Shown here: in pieces, positions 50,987 to 60,213 of the stretch | Layout of the letters: each line of letters begins with the position of its first letter | How positions within the stretch are numbered: position 1 is the stretch's first letter | Program-made: the position numbers and the translations under genes | Assembly: GCF_014650815.1 (NCBI RefSeq) | Contig: NZ_BMVR01000005.1 | Location: forward strand, 248,001-312,000 | Length of the DNA stretch: 64,000 nucleotides | Direction of reading: 5' to 3' | Source of the DNA: Streptomyces flavofungini | GTDB taxonomy: Bacteria > Actinomycetota > Actinomycetes > Streptomycetales > Streptomycetaceae | The notes under the pieces: generated by a model | The model's database searches: none | What the model saw: the letters and a program-made list of their open reading frames with translations, nothing else | What the model was told of the DNA's origin: nothing

Positions 50987-51961
50987 TCAGGGGCCGACCC
51001 AGCCCCACGCATCCGGTGTCCAGGCCGCGTCCGCCCGGTCCGCCGCGTCCCCGCTCTCCCCGGCCCCGGGTTCCACGCCCCGCAGCACGGGCTCCCAGAA
51101 GTGTGACAGCCGCTCCGCCGCCTCGGGCAGTCGGCCGAACGGCAGCCCGTGCGCGAACGTCGCCGTGTCCCAGAAGTCGAGCCACTCGGTGGGCGGTGCG
51201 GGGAGACGGTCCGGGAGAGCCAGGCCACGGCCTGCCACCTCGGTCGCGAGATCCCGGCGCAGCTCGCCCAACCGCAGCTCGGGGAAGTCGGGGTGAGCCG
51301 CGGCGAGGAGCATGTCGCTCAGGTCCCACCAGTGTGTGTTGACGCGGCCGCCGCTGCGTTGCCGCGCGTAGCGCAACAGCTTCTGCGTCAGGAACCGGTA
51401 CCCGGTCACCGACGGCACGGTGACCGTTCCCGTCGGCCCGGGGAAGTCGAGCGGCGTGACGCGCTCGGCGTCGCCCGCGTCGGTTTCCGGTACGAGGACC
51501 AGGCCCAGGAGCACGGGCGGCAGCGCCTCAGGCCCGTCGACGGCCACAAGGGCCCGGTGCACCGGGGGTTTCGCGCCCGCGCTGAACACCACCGGCTCGT
51601 GGCGTGTCACACGCACCGACTCCCCGCGCGGGCCGGGCGGCAGGGTGCCCGACGCCAGCAGCCGACGGCCCGCGTCGTCCGGTACGACCAGGTCGAGGTC
51701 GTTCGGGAGCCGGGCCGCCGCACCTATCCAGGCGGCCAGCGCCGCGGAGCCCTTGAGATACCAGCTGCCCGGTTCGAGAGCCTGCCGGAAGCAGTGCAGG
51801 ACGACGGCCAGGGCCGTCAGATGGTGGCGGTCCGCGAGGGGGCGGGAGTGCCAGACGTCGGCGGTCGTGGAGCCGAAAGGGCCTGACGCGTCCGAAGTCC
51901 CCGTCGCATCGGCCGTTCCCGACGCCCTCGATATCCCTGTGCGTCGTTCCTCCGTCTCCAT
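50987..51961 (-). CDS. AbiEii-type nucleotidyltransferase
   Basis: About 324 residues from the ATG at 51961. Nucleotidyltransferase core: KGSAALAAWIGAAARLPNDLD with GSA at 71-73 and catalytic-type Asp88 and Asp90 (DLDLVVPD), a second acidic/basic segment TQKLLRYARQRSGGRVN and WWDLSDMLLAAAHPDF as in the AbiEii/AbiGii toxin family. Such enzymes add nucleotides to RNA or proteins and act as toxins or defence effectors. An AbiEi-type antitoxin gene is not beside it. It starts 1 nt after the stop of the RT-like gene (TGAcATG), so the two are one operon. The 35-residue N terminus is low complexity. Confidence 0.8.
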   Translation of the reverse strand: METEERRTGISRASGTADATGTSDASGPFGSTTADVWHSRPLADRHHLTALAVVLHCFRQALEPGSWYLKGSAALAAWIGAAARLPNDLDLVVPDDAGRRLLASGTLPPGPRGESVRVTRHEPVVFSAGAKPPVHRALVAVDGPEALPPVLLGLVLVPETDAGDAERVTPLDFPGPTGTVTVPSVTGYRFLTQKLLRYARQRSGGRVNTHWWDLSDMLLAAAHPDFPELRLGELRRDLATEVAGRGLALPDRLPAPPTEWLDFWDTATFAHGLPFGRLPEAAERLSHFWEPVLRGVEPGAGESGDAADRADAAWTPDAWGWVGP

Positions 51962-51962
51962 G

Positions 51963-53213
51963 TCACAACAGCGTAGAGACCTGTGGCTGTTGGCGTGGGG
52001 AGAGACCGTCGGCAGTTCGCAGGTCCCGCATGCGTGTCGAGGGCGGGGGCCTGTCGCCGCGGCCGCGCGACACGTCGACCCGGAAGGCGAGTTCGCACAG
52101 CGGGACGAACCCGGAGTCGTACGCCACCGCCAGCAACGCGTCGGGCACTTCGGCGGCGAGGTCCGGATGCCGCCCGGCGAGGGCCAGGACGCGAGCGGCG
52201 GTGAACGCGTCGGCCGCCGCGGTGCGCAGCAGCTCTTGCGCGGCGGCCCGACCGGCGGCCGTGCCCGCGGCGAGGTCGAGGTAGTGCACGGCGCGGGGGA
52301 GGAGTACCGGCCGGTCCCGGACGGCGCCGACGAGGGTCCGGGAGACGGCCTCGTCGGGCGGGGTGCGGGGCAGCGCGTAGCGGAGCGCGGTGACATCGTC
52401 GGCGGCCAGGCCGGTCCGCCAGACCTCCGCCGGGTGGCCGTCGATGACACGGGCGGGCCCGGCGAGCACAGCGGCCGGGGCGGTGACGGTGCTCTTCTCC
52501 GCCGACAGCCGCAGCCCGAGCTCCTGGAGGGCGGTCACCACTGCGGCGCGGATGCCGTCGGCCTCGGCGTGGTCGCGTACGAAGATGTGGAGGTCGTCGC
52601 CCCAGCGAGCCCAGCGGCCCGGTGCCAGGGCGGCCACGGTGTCGTCCAGCGGGGCCAGTGCGGCCGTGGCGAGCCGGTTGGACCAGCGGTGACCGGGCAG
52701 CAGGCTGCGGCCCGCGGCGCCGTGCAGGGCGGTGAGTGCTCCGGCGAGGCGTTCCGTCATCCAGGGCGCGCGGCGGAGGGTGGCAAGCGGCAGGGACCGG
52801 CCGAAGCGGTGGACGTCGAGGACCAGGACCAGCGGCAGTTCGGGCCGGGCGGCCAGGGTCCGGAGGTGCCGCTGCCGGGCCTGGTAGGCGGGGCGGTACT
52901 CCCAGCCCAGCGAGCGGTAGCTGAACACTTCGGGGCGTGGCGCGTGCCCGGCCAGGGCCTCCTCGGTGAGCAGGAGCAGCCGGGCCCGTGCGGCGCAGGA
53001 GACGACCGGTACGGTCTCCGCGCGCCTGGTGAGGGGGACGCGCAGTCGCCCGACGTGGAGCGGCTCGAGTGCCCCGTCGTCCAGCGGCCGACCGAGGGCG
53101 AGCCGACGGCGGACATCGGCGGCGCCGAGCGCGTCGGGCACGTACTCCGTGAGCAGGTCTCCGTCGAAGGCGGCGGTCAGCGCCCGGCCGTCCGGGGGCA
53201 TGTCGTCCGTCAT
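51963..53213 (-). CDS. Divergent reverse transcriptase-like protein
   Basis: About 416 residues from the ATG at 53213; no strong Shine-Dalgarno. RT-like blocks in order: LHVGRLRVPLTRRAETVPVV (domain 1/2), EVFSYRSLGWEYRPAYQARQ (SyGyRp-like), LVLVLDVHRFGRSL with Asp133 (domain 3), LLPGHRWSNRLATAALAPLD in place of the usual PQG..S..L (domain 4), RWARWGDDLHIFV with Asp206/Asp207 (xxDD, domain 5) and ELGLRLSAEKSTV with Lys240. The three catalytic Asp residues are kept, but the PQG is changed. No maturase, endonuclease or Cas1 domain is attached, so it is not a group II intron or RT-Cas1. The C-terminal 170 residues are of unknown fold. Operon with the nucleotidyltransferase and divergent from cas3. 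Confidence 0.75.
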   Translation of the reverse strand: MTDDMPPDGRALTAAFDGDLLTEYVPDALGAADVRRRLALGRPLDDGALEPLHVGRLRVPLTRRAETVPVVSCAARARLLLLTEEALAGHAPRPEVFSYRSLGWEYRPAYQARQRHLRTLAARPELPLVLVLDVHRFGRSLPLATLRRAPWMTERLAGALTALHGAAGRSLLPGHRWSNRLATAALAPLDDTVAALAPGRWARWGDDLHIFVRDHAEADGIRAAVVTALQELGLRLSAEKSTVTAPAAVLAGPARVIDGHPAEVWRTGLAADDVTALRYALPRTPPDEAVSRTLVGAVRDRPVLLPRAVHYLDLAAGTAAGRAAAQELLRTAAADAFTAARVLALAGRHPDLAAEVPDALLAVAYDSGFVPLCELAFRVDVSRGRGDRPPPSTRMRDLRTADGLSPRQQPQVSTLL

Positions 53214-53298
53214 GGCAGCAGGATGACACAGACGGCGGCGGGGGCCGTGGTGGCAGGCTTTCCTTGAGGAGGCAACAGGGCATGGGTGAGGGGGAGTT

Positions 53299-56200
53299 GT
53301 GGGCGATGGTGACGCGGGGTGCGGAGACGGTCGACGGGGCGAGGAAGGCGCGGGAGACGGGAGCAACGGTGTGGACGGGGGCGACGGGCGCGACGGCGAC
53401 ATCGAGCGGATGATGTGGGCCCTGCGCGGCAAGACCGCCTGCCACGCGGGCGGGACGGAGAACCTGCTCCTGTCCCACCTCCTCGACACGGCGGCTGTCG
53501 CGGAGCGCGTCTGGGAGGACTTCCTCGCGCGCGCCACCCGCGACCTGCTCGACCGGACGGCCGGAGGGCCCGGCCGGGGGCGCGAACTGCTCATGTGGCT
53601 CGGGGCTCTGCACGACCTGGGCAAGGCGACACCGGCCTGGCAGGGCAAGCATCCCTCGGTGGCGAAGGCTGTCAGGGAAGCCGGGTTGAGCTGGCACGAA
53701 CCGACTGTCGGGCGGTACGGGTGGTCGCACCAGCACGCGGGCGCACATCTCGTGAAACGGTTCCTGGCCGAGGCGCGTTGGCCCGCGGAGCACGTGGCCT
53801 GGGTCTGGCCGCTGGTCGCTGGGCATCATGGCTTCTTTCCGCTGGCCAGCGCCATCAAGCCGCCCCCGCCCGCGCGCGGCCAGGCCGAGGGCGGTGGACG
53901 CTGGCCCGAGGTCCAGCGGGCCCTGCTGCGCCGGGTGGGCGAACTCCTCGGACTGGAGCGCGTGGAGCGACTCGTACCCAGTGAAGTCCCCTCCCGTGCC
54001 CTCCAGTTGCACCTCGCGGGTCTCGTCGCGATGGCCGACCAGATGGCCAGCAGTCCCCGCTACTTCAAGGGCGTCGACGACCCCGCGAAGGTGACGCTCC
54101 GCGGGGCGCGGGAGCGTGCCGCCACGGCATGGCGGGAACTGGGCCGGCGCCGCGCCTGGGAGGACCTTCCCGTGCCCGACGACGATGTCTTCGAGCGGCG
54201 GTACGGAGAGCCGCCACGGCCCGTCCAGCGGCTGGCGACCGAGGTGGCCCGTACGATGCCCGCCCCCGGGGTGCTGATCGTCGAGGCCCCCATGGGGGAG
54301 GGCAAGACCCGGGCGGGACTGCTGACGGCGGAGATCATGGCGGCCCGCTTCGGCTTCGACGGCGTGTTCGTCGGCATGCCGCGCTGGGCGACGGCCGATC
54401 CCTTGTTCCGCGAGGTCAAGGAATGGGCGCAGGCCACGGGCGAAGGGCTCGGCGCCCAGGTCGCCCTGCTGCACCTGTGGCACAACTTCGCCCCCGAGTG
54501 GACCGCGCTGCACCACGCGACCGCGGCGCAGCGCGCGGCGGCGCTGGGCGACTGCGGGGAGCGCGCGGATGCCGGGCGCGGGGACGGCCGCGCCGGGCGG
54601 GCGCGGGACGGTGGTGGGGAGGAGGACGGCGACAGGGCGGAGGGGGACGACGGTGGGCAGAGCCCGGCGGACTTCTTCTTCGGCACGGGGCGCGGACTGC
54701 TGTGCCCGTTCGTGGTCAGCTCCTACGACGAGTTGCTGTACGCGGCCGCACGCGGCAACTGGGCGTCGATGCGGATGGCCGGGCTGCTGGGCAAGGTCGT
54801 CGTCCTGGACGAGGTGCACGCGACGGACGTCCACGGCTCGCAGTTCCTCCAGGAGGCGCTGCGCTGGCTCGGGCAGGCCCGGGTGCCGGTGGTGCTCCTG
54901 TCGGCGACGCTGGCGGCGGAGCAGCGGCGGGGGCTGGCGGACGCGTACCTCGCGGGCGCGACTGGTCGCGAGGAGCCGGGGGGCGAGGGGTTTGGGAGTG
55001 AGAGGTCAGGGAGTGAGGCGCCCGGGGGCGAAGGGCTCCCCGGCCCGGCGGGATGCGCCCGCGTCACTGCGGTCCACGCCCCGCTCGACGGCGAGGCGGC
55101 ACCCGGCTCTCCGACGGTGCGGATCTGTGACAGCTTCCTCGCGGACCGGGCGTACACCGTCGACGTACTCCCCGAGGACGTGGCGACGGAGACGGGCGTG
55201 GAGGCGGCCGACGCGGCGCTCACCGCACGTCTCGCGGAGGAACTGGCCGACGGCGGGCGCGTGTTGGTGATCCGCGACACGAGGGAGCGCGCCCAGAGCC
55301 TCTACCGGTCACTGCGGGAGCGCTTCGACCCGGACGAAGTCGTCCTGCTGCACGAGCACATGACCGCGCGGGACCGCGCCCTGCGCACGGACCTGTGCCT
55401 GCGCGCCCTCTCCCCGCGCGCCACCGGCGAGGGGCCGCACCGTCTGCTGGTGGTTGCCACGAGGGTCGCCGAGGAGGCGTTCGACGTGGACGTCGACCTG
55501 CTGGTCACCGACCCCGCCCCCATCGACCTGCTCCTGCAGCGGATCGGCCGACTGCACCGCGACCCGCGCCGCGTGCGCCCCGCCCGCCTGCGCGCACCGC
55601 GTGTTCTGGTCACCGGCATGAGTACCGCCGACGCACCGGAGGGCACCGCGGACGGCTCCCCGGGCCCGCCCGGCTTCCTGCCCGCGTGCGAGGAGCGGTA
55701 CGGACGCCACCCGCTCCTGATGGCCGCCCACCTGGTCCTCGCCGCCCACGGCGCCGACGGGCCCTGGACGTTGCCCCGGCGCATCCCGGACCTGGTGGCC
55801 GCCGGATACGGAGACGCCTCCGGCCTCCCGACCGCGTGGCGCCCCGCCGAGGAGGCCGCCCGGAGGCAGTGGCGCGACGTCCGGAGAAAACGCGCCGACC
55901 AGGCCCGCCGCCTGCTGCTGTCCCGGCGAGGCGGCGACGAGGGCGGCACTCTCGCCGGGCTGCACTATGTGGCGGCCCCCGTCCTCCGGGGCGGCCGGGG
56001 CCTGTCGGCTCTGGTGCGCGGCGAACGACCGCCGAGCGAGGCCGTGGTGGTCGTACGGGACGGCGGCGCCTACCGCACGATGGAGGGAATGCCGCTGGGC
56101 ACCGACGGCCACGTACCCCCTGATCGCATCGACGACCTCCTCACCCACACGCTCGAGCTCCCCGCTGAGTACGCGCCGTTGCACCCAGCCGTCCTGCACC

Positions 56201-56391
56201 CGCTGCCCGCGTGGCGGAAGCGGAAGAAGGAGCGGGGGGAGCGGGGGAAGACGGCGGAGGTCGAGCCGCGGCTCAGCATTCGTCGGGCGCTGGTGCTGGA
56301 TGTGCGGCACCGCGTCGTCCTTCAAGGGCGCCGACTGCGGTACGACGCCGAGTTGGGCCTGGTCGACGAGGGTGCCGTGGGCGGGCCCTAG
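53299..56391 (+). CDS. cas3: CRISPR-associated helicase/nuclease Cas3, type I-E
   Basis: 1030 residues if the GTG at 53299 is used; an ATG at 53410 would drop a 37-residue Gly/Asp-rich start, which may be non-native. HD nuclease: LSHLLDTA, LGALHDLGKATPAW (His105-Asp106), SHQHAGAH and GHHG. Helicase: Walker A EAPMGEGKT at about 328, DEVH at about 504, LLSATLA, and motif VI QRIGRLHR at about 747. The protein degrades DNA after Cascade recruitment. Two low-complexity acidic insertions (about 418-455 and 557-580) are unusual. Divergent from the RT-like gene with 85 bp between starts. Confidence 0.95.
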   Translation: MGDGDAGCGDGRRGEEGAGDGSNGVDGGDGRDGDIERMMWALRGKTACHAGGTENLLLSHLLDTAAVAERVWEDFLARATRDLLDRTAGGPGRGRELLMWLGALHDLGKATPAWQGKHPSVAKAVREAGLSWHEPTVGRYGWSHQHAGAHLVKRFLAEARWPAEHVAWVWPLVAGHHGFFPLASAIKPPPPARGQAEGGGRWPEVQRALLRRVGELLGLERVERLVPSEVPSRALQLHLAGLVAMADQMASSPRYFKGVDDPAKVTLRGARERAATAWRELGRRRAWEDLPVPDDDVFERRYGEPPRPVQRLATEVARTMPAPGVLIVEAPMGEGKTRAGLLTAEIMAARFGFDGVFVGMPRWATADPLFREVKEWAQATGEGLGAQVALLHLWHNFAPEWTALHHATAAQRAAALGDCGERADAGRGDGRAGRARDGGGEEDGDRAEGDDGGQSPADFFFGTGRGLLCPFVVSSYDELLYAAARGNWASMRMAGLLGKVVVLDEVHATDVHGSQFLQEALRWLGQARVPVVLLSATLAAEQRRGLADAYLAGATGREEPGGEGFGSERSGSEAPGGEGLPGPAGCARVTAVHAPLDGEAAPGSPTVRICDSFLADRAYTVDVLPEDVATETGVEAADAALTARLAEELADGGRVLVIRDTRERAQSLYRSLRERFDPDEVVLLHEHMTARDRALRTDLCLRALSPRATGEGPHRLLVVATRVAEEAFDVDVDLLVTDPAPIDLLLQRIGRLHRDPRRVRPARLRAPRVLVTGMSTADAPEGTADGSPGPPGFLPACEERYGRHPLLMAAHLVLAAHGADGPWTLPRRIPDLVAAGYGDASGLPTAWRPAEEAARRQWRDVRRKRADQARRLLLSRRGGDEGGTLAGLHYVAAPVLRGGRGLSALVRGERPPSEAVVVVRDGGAYRTMEGMPLGTDGHVPPDRIDDLLTHTLELPAEYAPLHPAVLHPLPAWRKRKKERGERGKTAEVEPRLSIRRALVLDVRHRVVLQGRRLRYDAELGLVDEGAVGGP

Positions 56392-56539
56392 GGCGGTGTC
56401 GCTGCCCTTTCCCGGGGAGCCTCAGCGGGCCGTCCGGGAAATCGACTGTTCACCCGCTGTATGCGATTCCGGTGTGAAAAGCTGGCTGACGTCCGTGGTC
56501 CGGACGGGGTGGAGACGGTCGCGTCGAGGGGGATGCGCG

Positions 56540-58324
56540 TTGTGGAACCTGCTGGATGAGCCGTGGCTGCCGGTGCGGGACCGTCCGGCCGTCAGTCGGG
56601 ACGGGGGGCAACTCTCCGCCCGCCCGCACGAGATCAGCGTCCGTGAGCTTTTGCTCGACGCCCACGACCATGCGGAACTCCTGGTCGACGCCCCTACTCA
56701 ACGCCCCGCCATCTACCGGCAGTTGCTGCTTCCCCTCGTGGTGGACGCCCTCGGCTCCCCCGAGGACGCCATGGCGTGGGGGCGCATGTTCACGGCCGGG
56801 CGGTTCGGCGCCGAGGAACGCGAACGGCTCACCGCCTATCTCGACGCCCACCACCACCTCTTCGACCTCTTCTCCCCGGACGACCCCTTCGCCCAGGTCC
56901 CCGGCCTCACCACCTCCGGGGACGCCACCAAAGGCGCCGCCGTACTGGTCGCCACCGCGGCCCTGGGCAACAACGTGCCGCTGTTCTCCTCCCGCACCGA
57001 GGGCGACCCGCTGGCGCTGACCCCGGCACAGGCGGCCCGCTGGCTGCTGCACGTCCACTGCTGGGACACCGGCGCGATCAAGACGGGTGCGACGGGAGAC
57101 CCGAACGTGAAGGCGGGCAAGACGACGGGCAACCCCGTCGGGCCCCTCGGGCAGCTCGGCGTCGTCATGCCGCTCGGCACCACGGTGTACGAGACCCTGC
57201 TGCTCAACATCCCGTACGGCAGGAACCCCCGCAAGGACGACCTCCCCCAGTGGCGGCGTCGCGCCAAGGACGGAGAGGCGGCGGAGACCCTCTCCTGCGC
57301 GACGCCGGTCTGGACTGAGCGATCCGGCATGGGGCTGCTCGACGTGTGGACCTGGCAGTCGCGCCGCGTACGCCTCGTGCCCGAACGCACGACCCGCGGC
57401 GAACTGCGCGTATCCCGGGCCGTCGTAGCCGCGGGCGATCGGCTGCTCCCCGACATGGACATCGAGCCGCACACCTCCTGGCACGTCGACAGCGCCCGTA
57501 CCCGCTCCCGGCGGACCGCGCGGAGCGGCGACCGGCAGGGGGAGCACGCGCACTTCCGTCCCGTGCGCCACCGGAGCGGGCGGGCGGCCTGGCGCGGACT
57601 CGACGCGCTCCTCGCCGTCCGCAGGTCCACCGTGGACCAGCACGCCACCGAGCGGGCCGAAGGCCTCCACACCAGCATCCTGCTCAGCCAGCTCGTCGAC
57701 GTCGGCGACAGCCTGCCCGGCGGCTACGGCGCCCAGGTGGAGCTCACCGGCATCCGCTACGGCACAAAACTCGGCAACATCGAGGACGCCTACCACGACG
57801 AGATCCCGCTGCCCCTCGCCGCCCTGCGCCCCGACAGCGACATCCGCGGCGCCGTCCTCGGCGTGGTCGAACAGGCCGAGGAACTCGCCAGGGCCGTCAA
57901 CGCCCTCTCCGCCGAGCTGCGTCGCGCGGTCGGCGCGCCCGCCGCCGCCCCGGGGACCTGGCAGTACCCGGGCGAGACGCTGCTGCACGCCCTCGACCCG
58001 CTGGTTCGGCGCCTCCTCGTCGGCCTCCGGGACGTCGGGGACGAGGACTTCGACCGCACCGAACAGGGCTTGCTGGCCTGGGAGGAGCGGGCCCACCGGG
58101 AGGCCTGGAGGATCGCCGACGACCTGCTCTCGGCGACCGACATGGCGGCCGCCTTCGCCGGTCGGGAGGTGAAGGGCAAGGACGGCCAGCCCCGGTTCGC
58201 CCGGCTGAGCACCGCGGAGACGTTCTTCCGAGCCAACCTCCGCACGATCCTGTTCCGCCGGGCCGCCCACCTCCAGGCACGGCGGCCGCCCGCGTCCGAT
58301 GACCATCCGACTCCGGAGCAGTGA
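56540..58324 (+). CDS. casA: Cascade large subunit CasA/Cse1 (Cas8e)
   Basis: About 594 residues. Recognises the PAM and bridges to Cas3 in type I-E Cascade. Start inferred as TTG at 56540 because the product begins at the conserved LWNLLDEPWLPVR and AGGGGG lies 7 nt upstream; no ATG/GTG in frame fits better. Family segments: FSPDDPFAQVPGL, ARWLLHVHCWDTG, TVYETLLLNIPYG, GHTWQ-type region is seen as LDVWTWQSRRVRL. The C-terminal four-helix bundle ends near FFRANLRTILFRRAAH. 148 bp separate it from cas3, room for its own promoter. Overlaps casB by 4 nt. Confidence 0.92.
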   Translation: MWNLLDEPWLPVRDRPAVSRDGGQLSARPHEISVRELLLDAHDHAELLVDAPTQRPAIYRQLLLPLVVDALGSPEDAMAWGRMFTAGRFGAEERERLTAYLDAHHHLFDLFSPDDPFAQVPGLTTSGDATKGAAVLVATAALGNNVPLFSSRTEGDPLALTPAQAARWLLHVHCWDTGAIKTGATGDPNVKAGKTTGNPVGPLGQLGVVMPLGTTVYETLLLNIPYGRNPRKDDLPQWRRRAKDGEAAETLSCATPVWTERSGMGLLDVWTWQSRRVRLVPERTTRGELRVSRAVVAAGDRLLPDMDIEPHTSWHVDSARTRSRRTARSGDRQGEHAHFRPVRHRSGRAAWRGLDALLAVRRSTVDQHATERAEGLHTSILLSQLVDVGDSLPGGYGAQVELTGIRYGTKLGNIEDAYHDEIPLPLAALRPDSDIRGAVLGVVEQAEELARAVNALSAELRRAVGAPAAAPGTWQYPGETLLHALDPLVRRLLVGLRDVGDEDFDRTEQGLLAWEERAHREAWRIADDLLSATDMAAAFAGREVKGKDGQPRFARLSTAETFFRANLRTILFRRAAHLQARRPPASDDHPTPEQ

Positions 58325-59019
58325 CCACCGTGACCAACCCTTCGCCCCCTGCGTCCACCTCGCCCGCCGAGGCGGAGAGCACCGAGCGGCGCCCCCCGGT
58401 CCCCTACTGGCGCCGCCACCTCCGTGCCGACGGCACCTGGAAGCCACTGGTGGGGAAGAACGGGCCTCCCGGTGAGGAGCTGGCGGACCTGCGGTCGGGG
58501 CTCGGCCAGCCGGCCGGATCGGTGATCGCGCTCTGGCCGTACTACGCCGCGGAGACCGACGGCGAGCTCACGCCCGAACTCGTCGCCGAGCACGGGGCGC
58601 TGACTCTCTACGGCCTGCACCAGCAGAGCCAGAAGCGCCCCATGCACAAGAAGGGCGTCAACCTCGGTGCGGCGCTGCGCAGGCTCCGCGACAGCGAGAA
58701 GTTCCTCGACAGCGCCCTCGACCGCAGGGTCGAGACCGCGGCGACCACCACATCCGTGCCCGCCCTGCTGTACCGGCTCCGCGGCCTCGTCACCCAACTT
58801 CGGGGCCAGGCAATTCCGTTGGACTACGACCAGCTCGCGCGCGATCTGCGGCAGTGGTCGCAGGCGGAGCGACGGCAGTGGGTGCGCCGCAGATGGGCCC
58901 TCGCCTACTACACGCGCGGCGAGCAGAACGGGGCCGACCAGGGCCCGGCTGACGACAGCGGCGCCACCGGAGCGGGCACCCCGGCACCCGGCGCCCGCGG
59001 AGCGTCGTCCGGCGCCTGA
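58321..59019 (+). CDS. casB: Cascade small subunit CasB/Cse2 (Cas11)
   Basis: 232 residues; GTG at 58321 overlaps the casA stop (GTGA). Helical protein that lines the target strand in Cascade, two copies per complex. Recognisable: PPVPYWRRHLRADGTWK, ADLRSGLGQPAGS, the QSQKRPMHKKGVNLGAALRR stretch, and SVPALLYRLRGLVTQLRGQ. The last 30 residues are a Gly/Ala/Pro-rich disordered tail. Length is above the family norm (about 160-190) because of both tails. Confidence 0.93.
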   Translation: MTTVTNPSPPASTSPAEAESTERRPPVPYWRRHLRADGTWKPLVGKNGPPGEELADLRSGLGQPAGSVIALWPYYAAETDGELTPELVAEHGALTLYGLHQQSQKRPMHKKGVNLGAALRRLRDSEKFLDSALDRRVETAATTTSVPALLYRLRGLVTQLRGQAIPLDYDQLARDLRQWSQAERRQWVRRRWALAYYTRGEQNGADQGPADDSGATGAGTPAPGARGASSGA

Positions 59020-59055
59020 CCTCCACCGACCCGCCCGACCCGACCGGAGCCCATC

Positions 59056-60213
59056 GTGACGTTCCTCCCGCCCCGCCTCTACGTCGACGTACACATCCTG
59101 CAGACCGTGCCCCCGGCCAATCTCAACCGCGACGACCAGGGCAACCCCAAAGAGGCCTACTACGGCGGTACGCGCCGGTCCCGCATCTCCTCGCAGGCGT
59201 GGAAACGCGCCACCCGCATGCACTTCACCGAGCACATGCCCGCCCACGACCTCGCGACCCGCACCCGCCGCGTCGCCGGCGCGTTGACCGACATCCTCAA
59301 GGACCGCACGGACCTGGCCGAGGAACCCGCGGGCCGGCTCGCGGACGCCCTGCTGGCACCGCTGAAGATCAGCGCGGGCCGGAAGAAGGGCGACACGGCC
59401 TACCTGCTCTTCTACGGACGCAGCCAGCTGGAGAACGTCGCGGGGCTCGTAGGCGACCGCGCCGCCGAACTCGCCGCCCTCGACGAGAAGGATCTGCTGG
59501 CCGAGGTCGAAAAGCTGCCGGTGCAAGAGAAGTTCAGCTCCGGGCACTCGCTGGACGTGGCGCTCTTCGGGCGGATGGTGGCCGACATCGCCGCGCTGCG
59601 CGTGGACGCCGCCGTCCAGGTCGCCCACGCCCTCTCCACCCACTCCGTGACCCTGGAGTTCGACTACTTCACCGCTGTCGACGACCGCGCCGAGGAGGAG
59701 CGGGAGCCCGGCGCCGGAATGATCGGCACCATCGGCTTCAACTCCGCGACGCTCTACCGGTATGCCAGCGTGGGCCTGCACCAGCTCCGGAGGAACCTCG
59801 GCGACGACGCGGCCGCCGTCGACGGGATCCGGAAGTTCGTCACGTCCTTCGCCCGGTCCGTGCCGGGCGGCTACCGCAACTCCTTCGCTCACCAGACCCT
59901 GCCCAGCCTGGTCTCCGTCGTCGTCCGGCCCGACCAACCCGTCAACCTCGTCACGGCCTACGAGGAGCCGGTCACCCCCGCGTCCGGCGCAACCGGCATC
60001 GCCGCCGAGTCCGCCCGGCGGCTGGCCGAGGAGCACCGCACCGCCGTCGACCGGTGGGGCGACACCCCCGCCTTCAGCGCGGTCTGCCACGCCTTCCGCG
60101 GCGAGACGGCACGGCGGCTCGAAGACGCCTTCGGCTCGGCTGTCGGCTTTCCCGCGCTGCTTGACGGCCTGGACGCGCACCTGTCCACGGCGATCGGCGA
60201 GGCCGGGCGATGA
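59056..60213 (+). CDS. casC: Cascade backbone subunit CasC/Cse4 (Cas7e)
   Basis: 385 residues, GTG start at 59056. Six copies form the crRNA-binding spine. Very typical start: YVDVHILQTVPPANLNRDDQ, followed by YYGGTRRSRISSQAWKRATR. Later segments: DLLAEVEKLPVQEKFSSGHS and RNSFAHQTLPSLVSVVVRPD. Family length is about 350-380, so it is full size. It follows casB after 36 bp and overlaps casD by 4 nt. Confidence 0.95.
   Translation: MTFLPPRLYVDVHILQTVPPANLNRDDQGNPKEAYYGGTRRSRISSQAWKRATRMHFTEHMPAHDLATRTRRVAGALTDILKDRTDLAEEPAGRLADALLAPLKISAGRKKGDTAYLLFYGRSQLENVAGLVGDRAAELAALDEKDLLAEVEKLPVQEKFSSGHSLDVALFGRMVADIAALRVDAAVQVAHALSTHSVTLEFDYFTAVDDRAEEEREPGAGMIGTIGFNSATLYRYASVGLHQLRRNLGDDAAAVDGIRKFVTSFARSVPGGYRNSFAHQTLPSLVSVVVRPDQPVNLVTAYEEPVTPASGATGIAAESARRLAEEHRTAVDRWGDTPAFSAVCHAFRGETARRLEDAFGSAVGFPALLDGLDAHLSTAIGEAGR

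Noticed and set aside
53299..53648. N-terminal extension of the minus-strand RT frame up to 53648
   Set aside because: It is Arg/Pro/Ser-rich shadow text overlapping the start of cas3; the RT is started at 53213.
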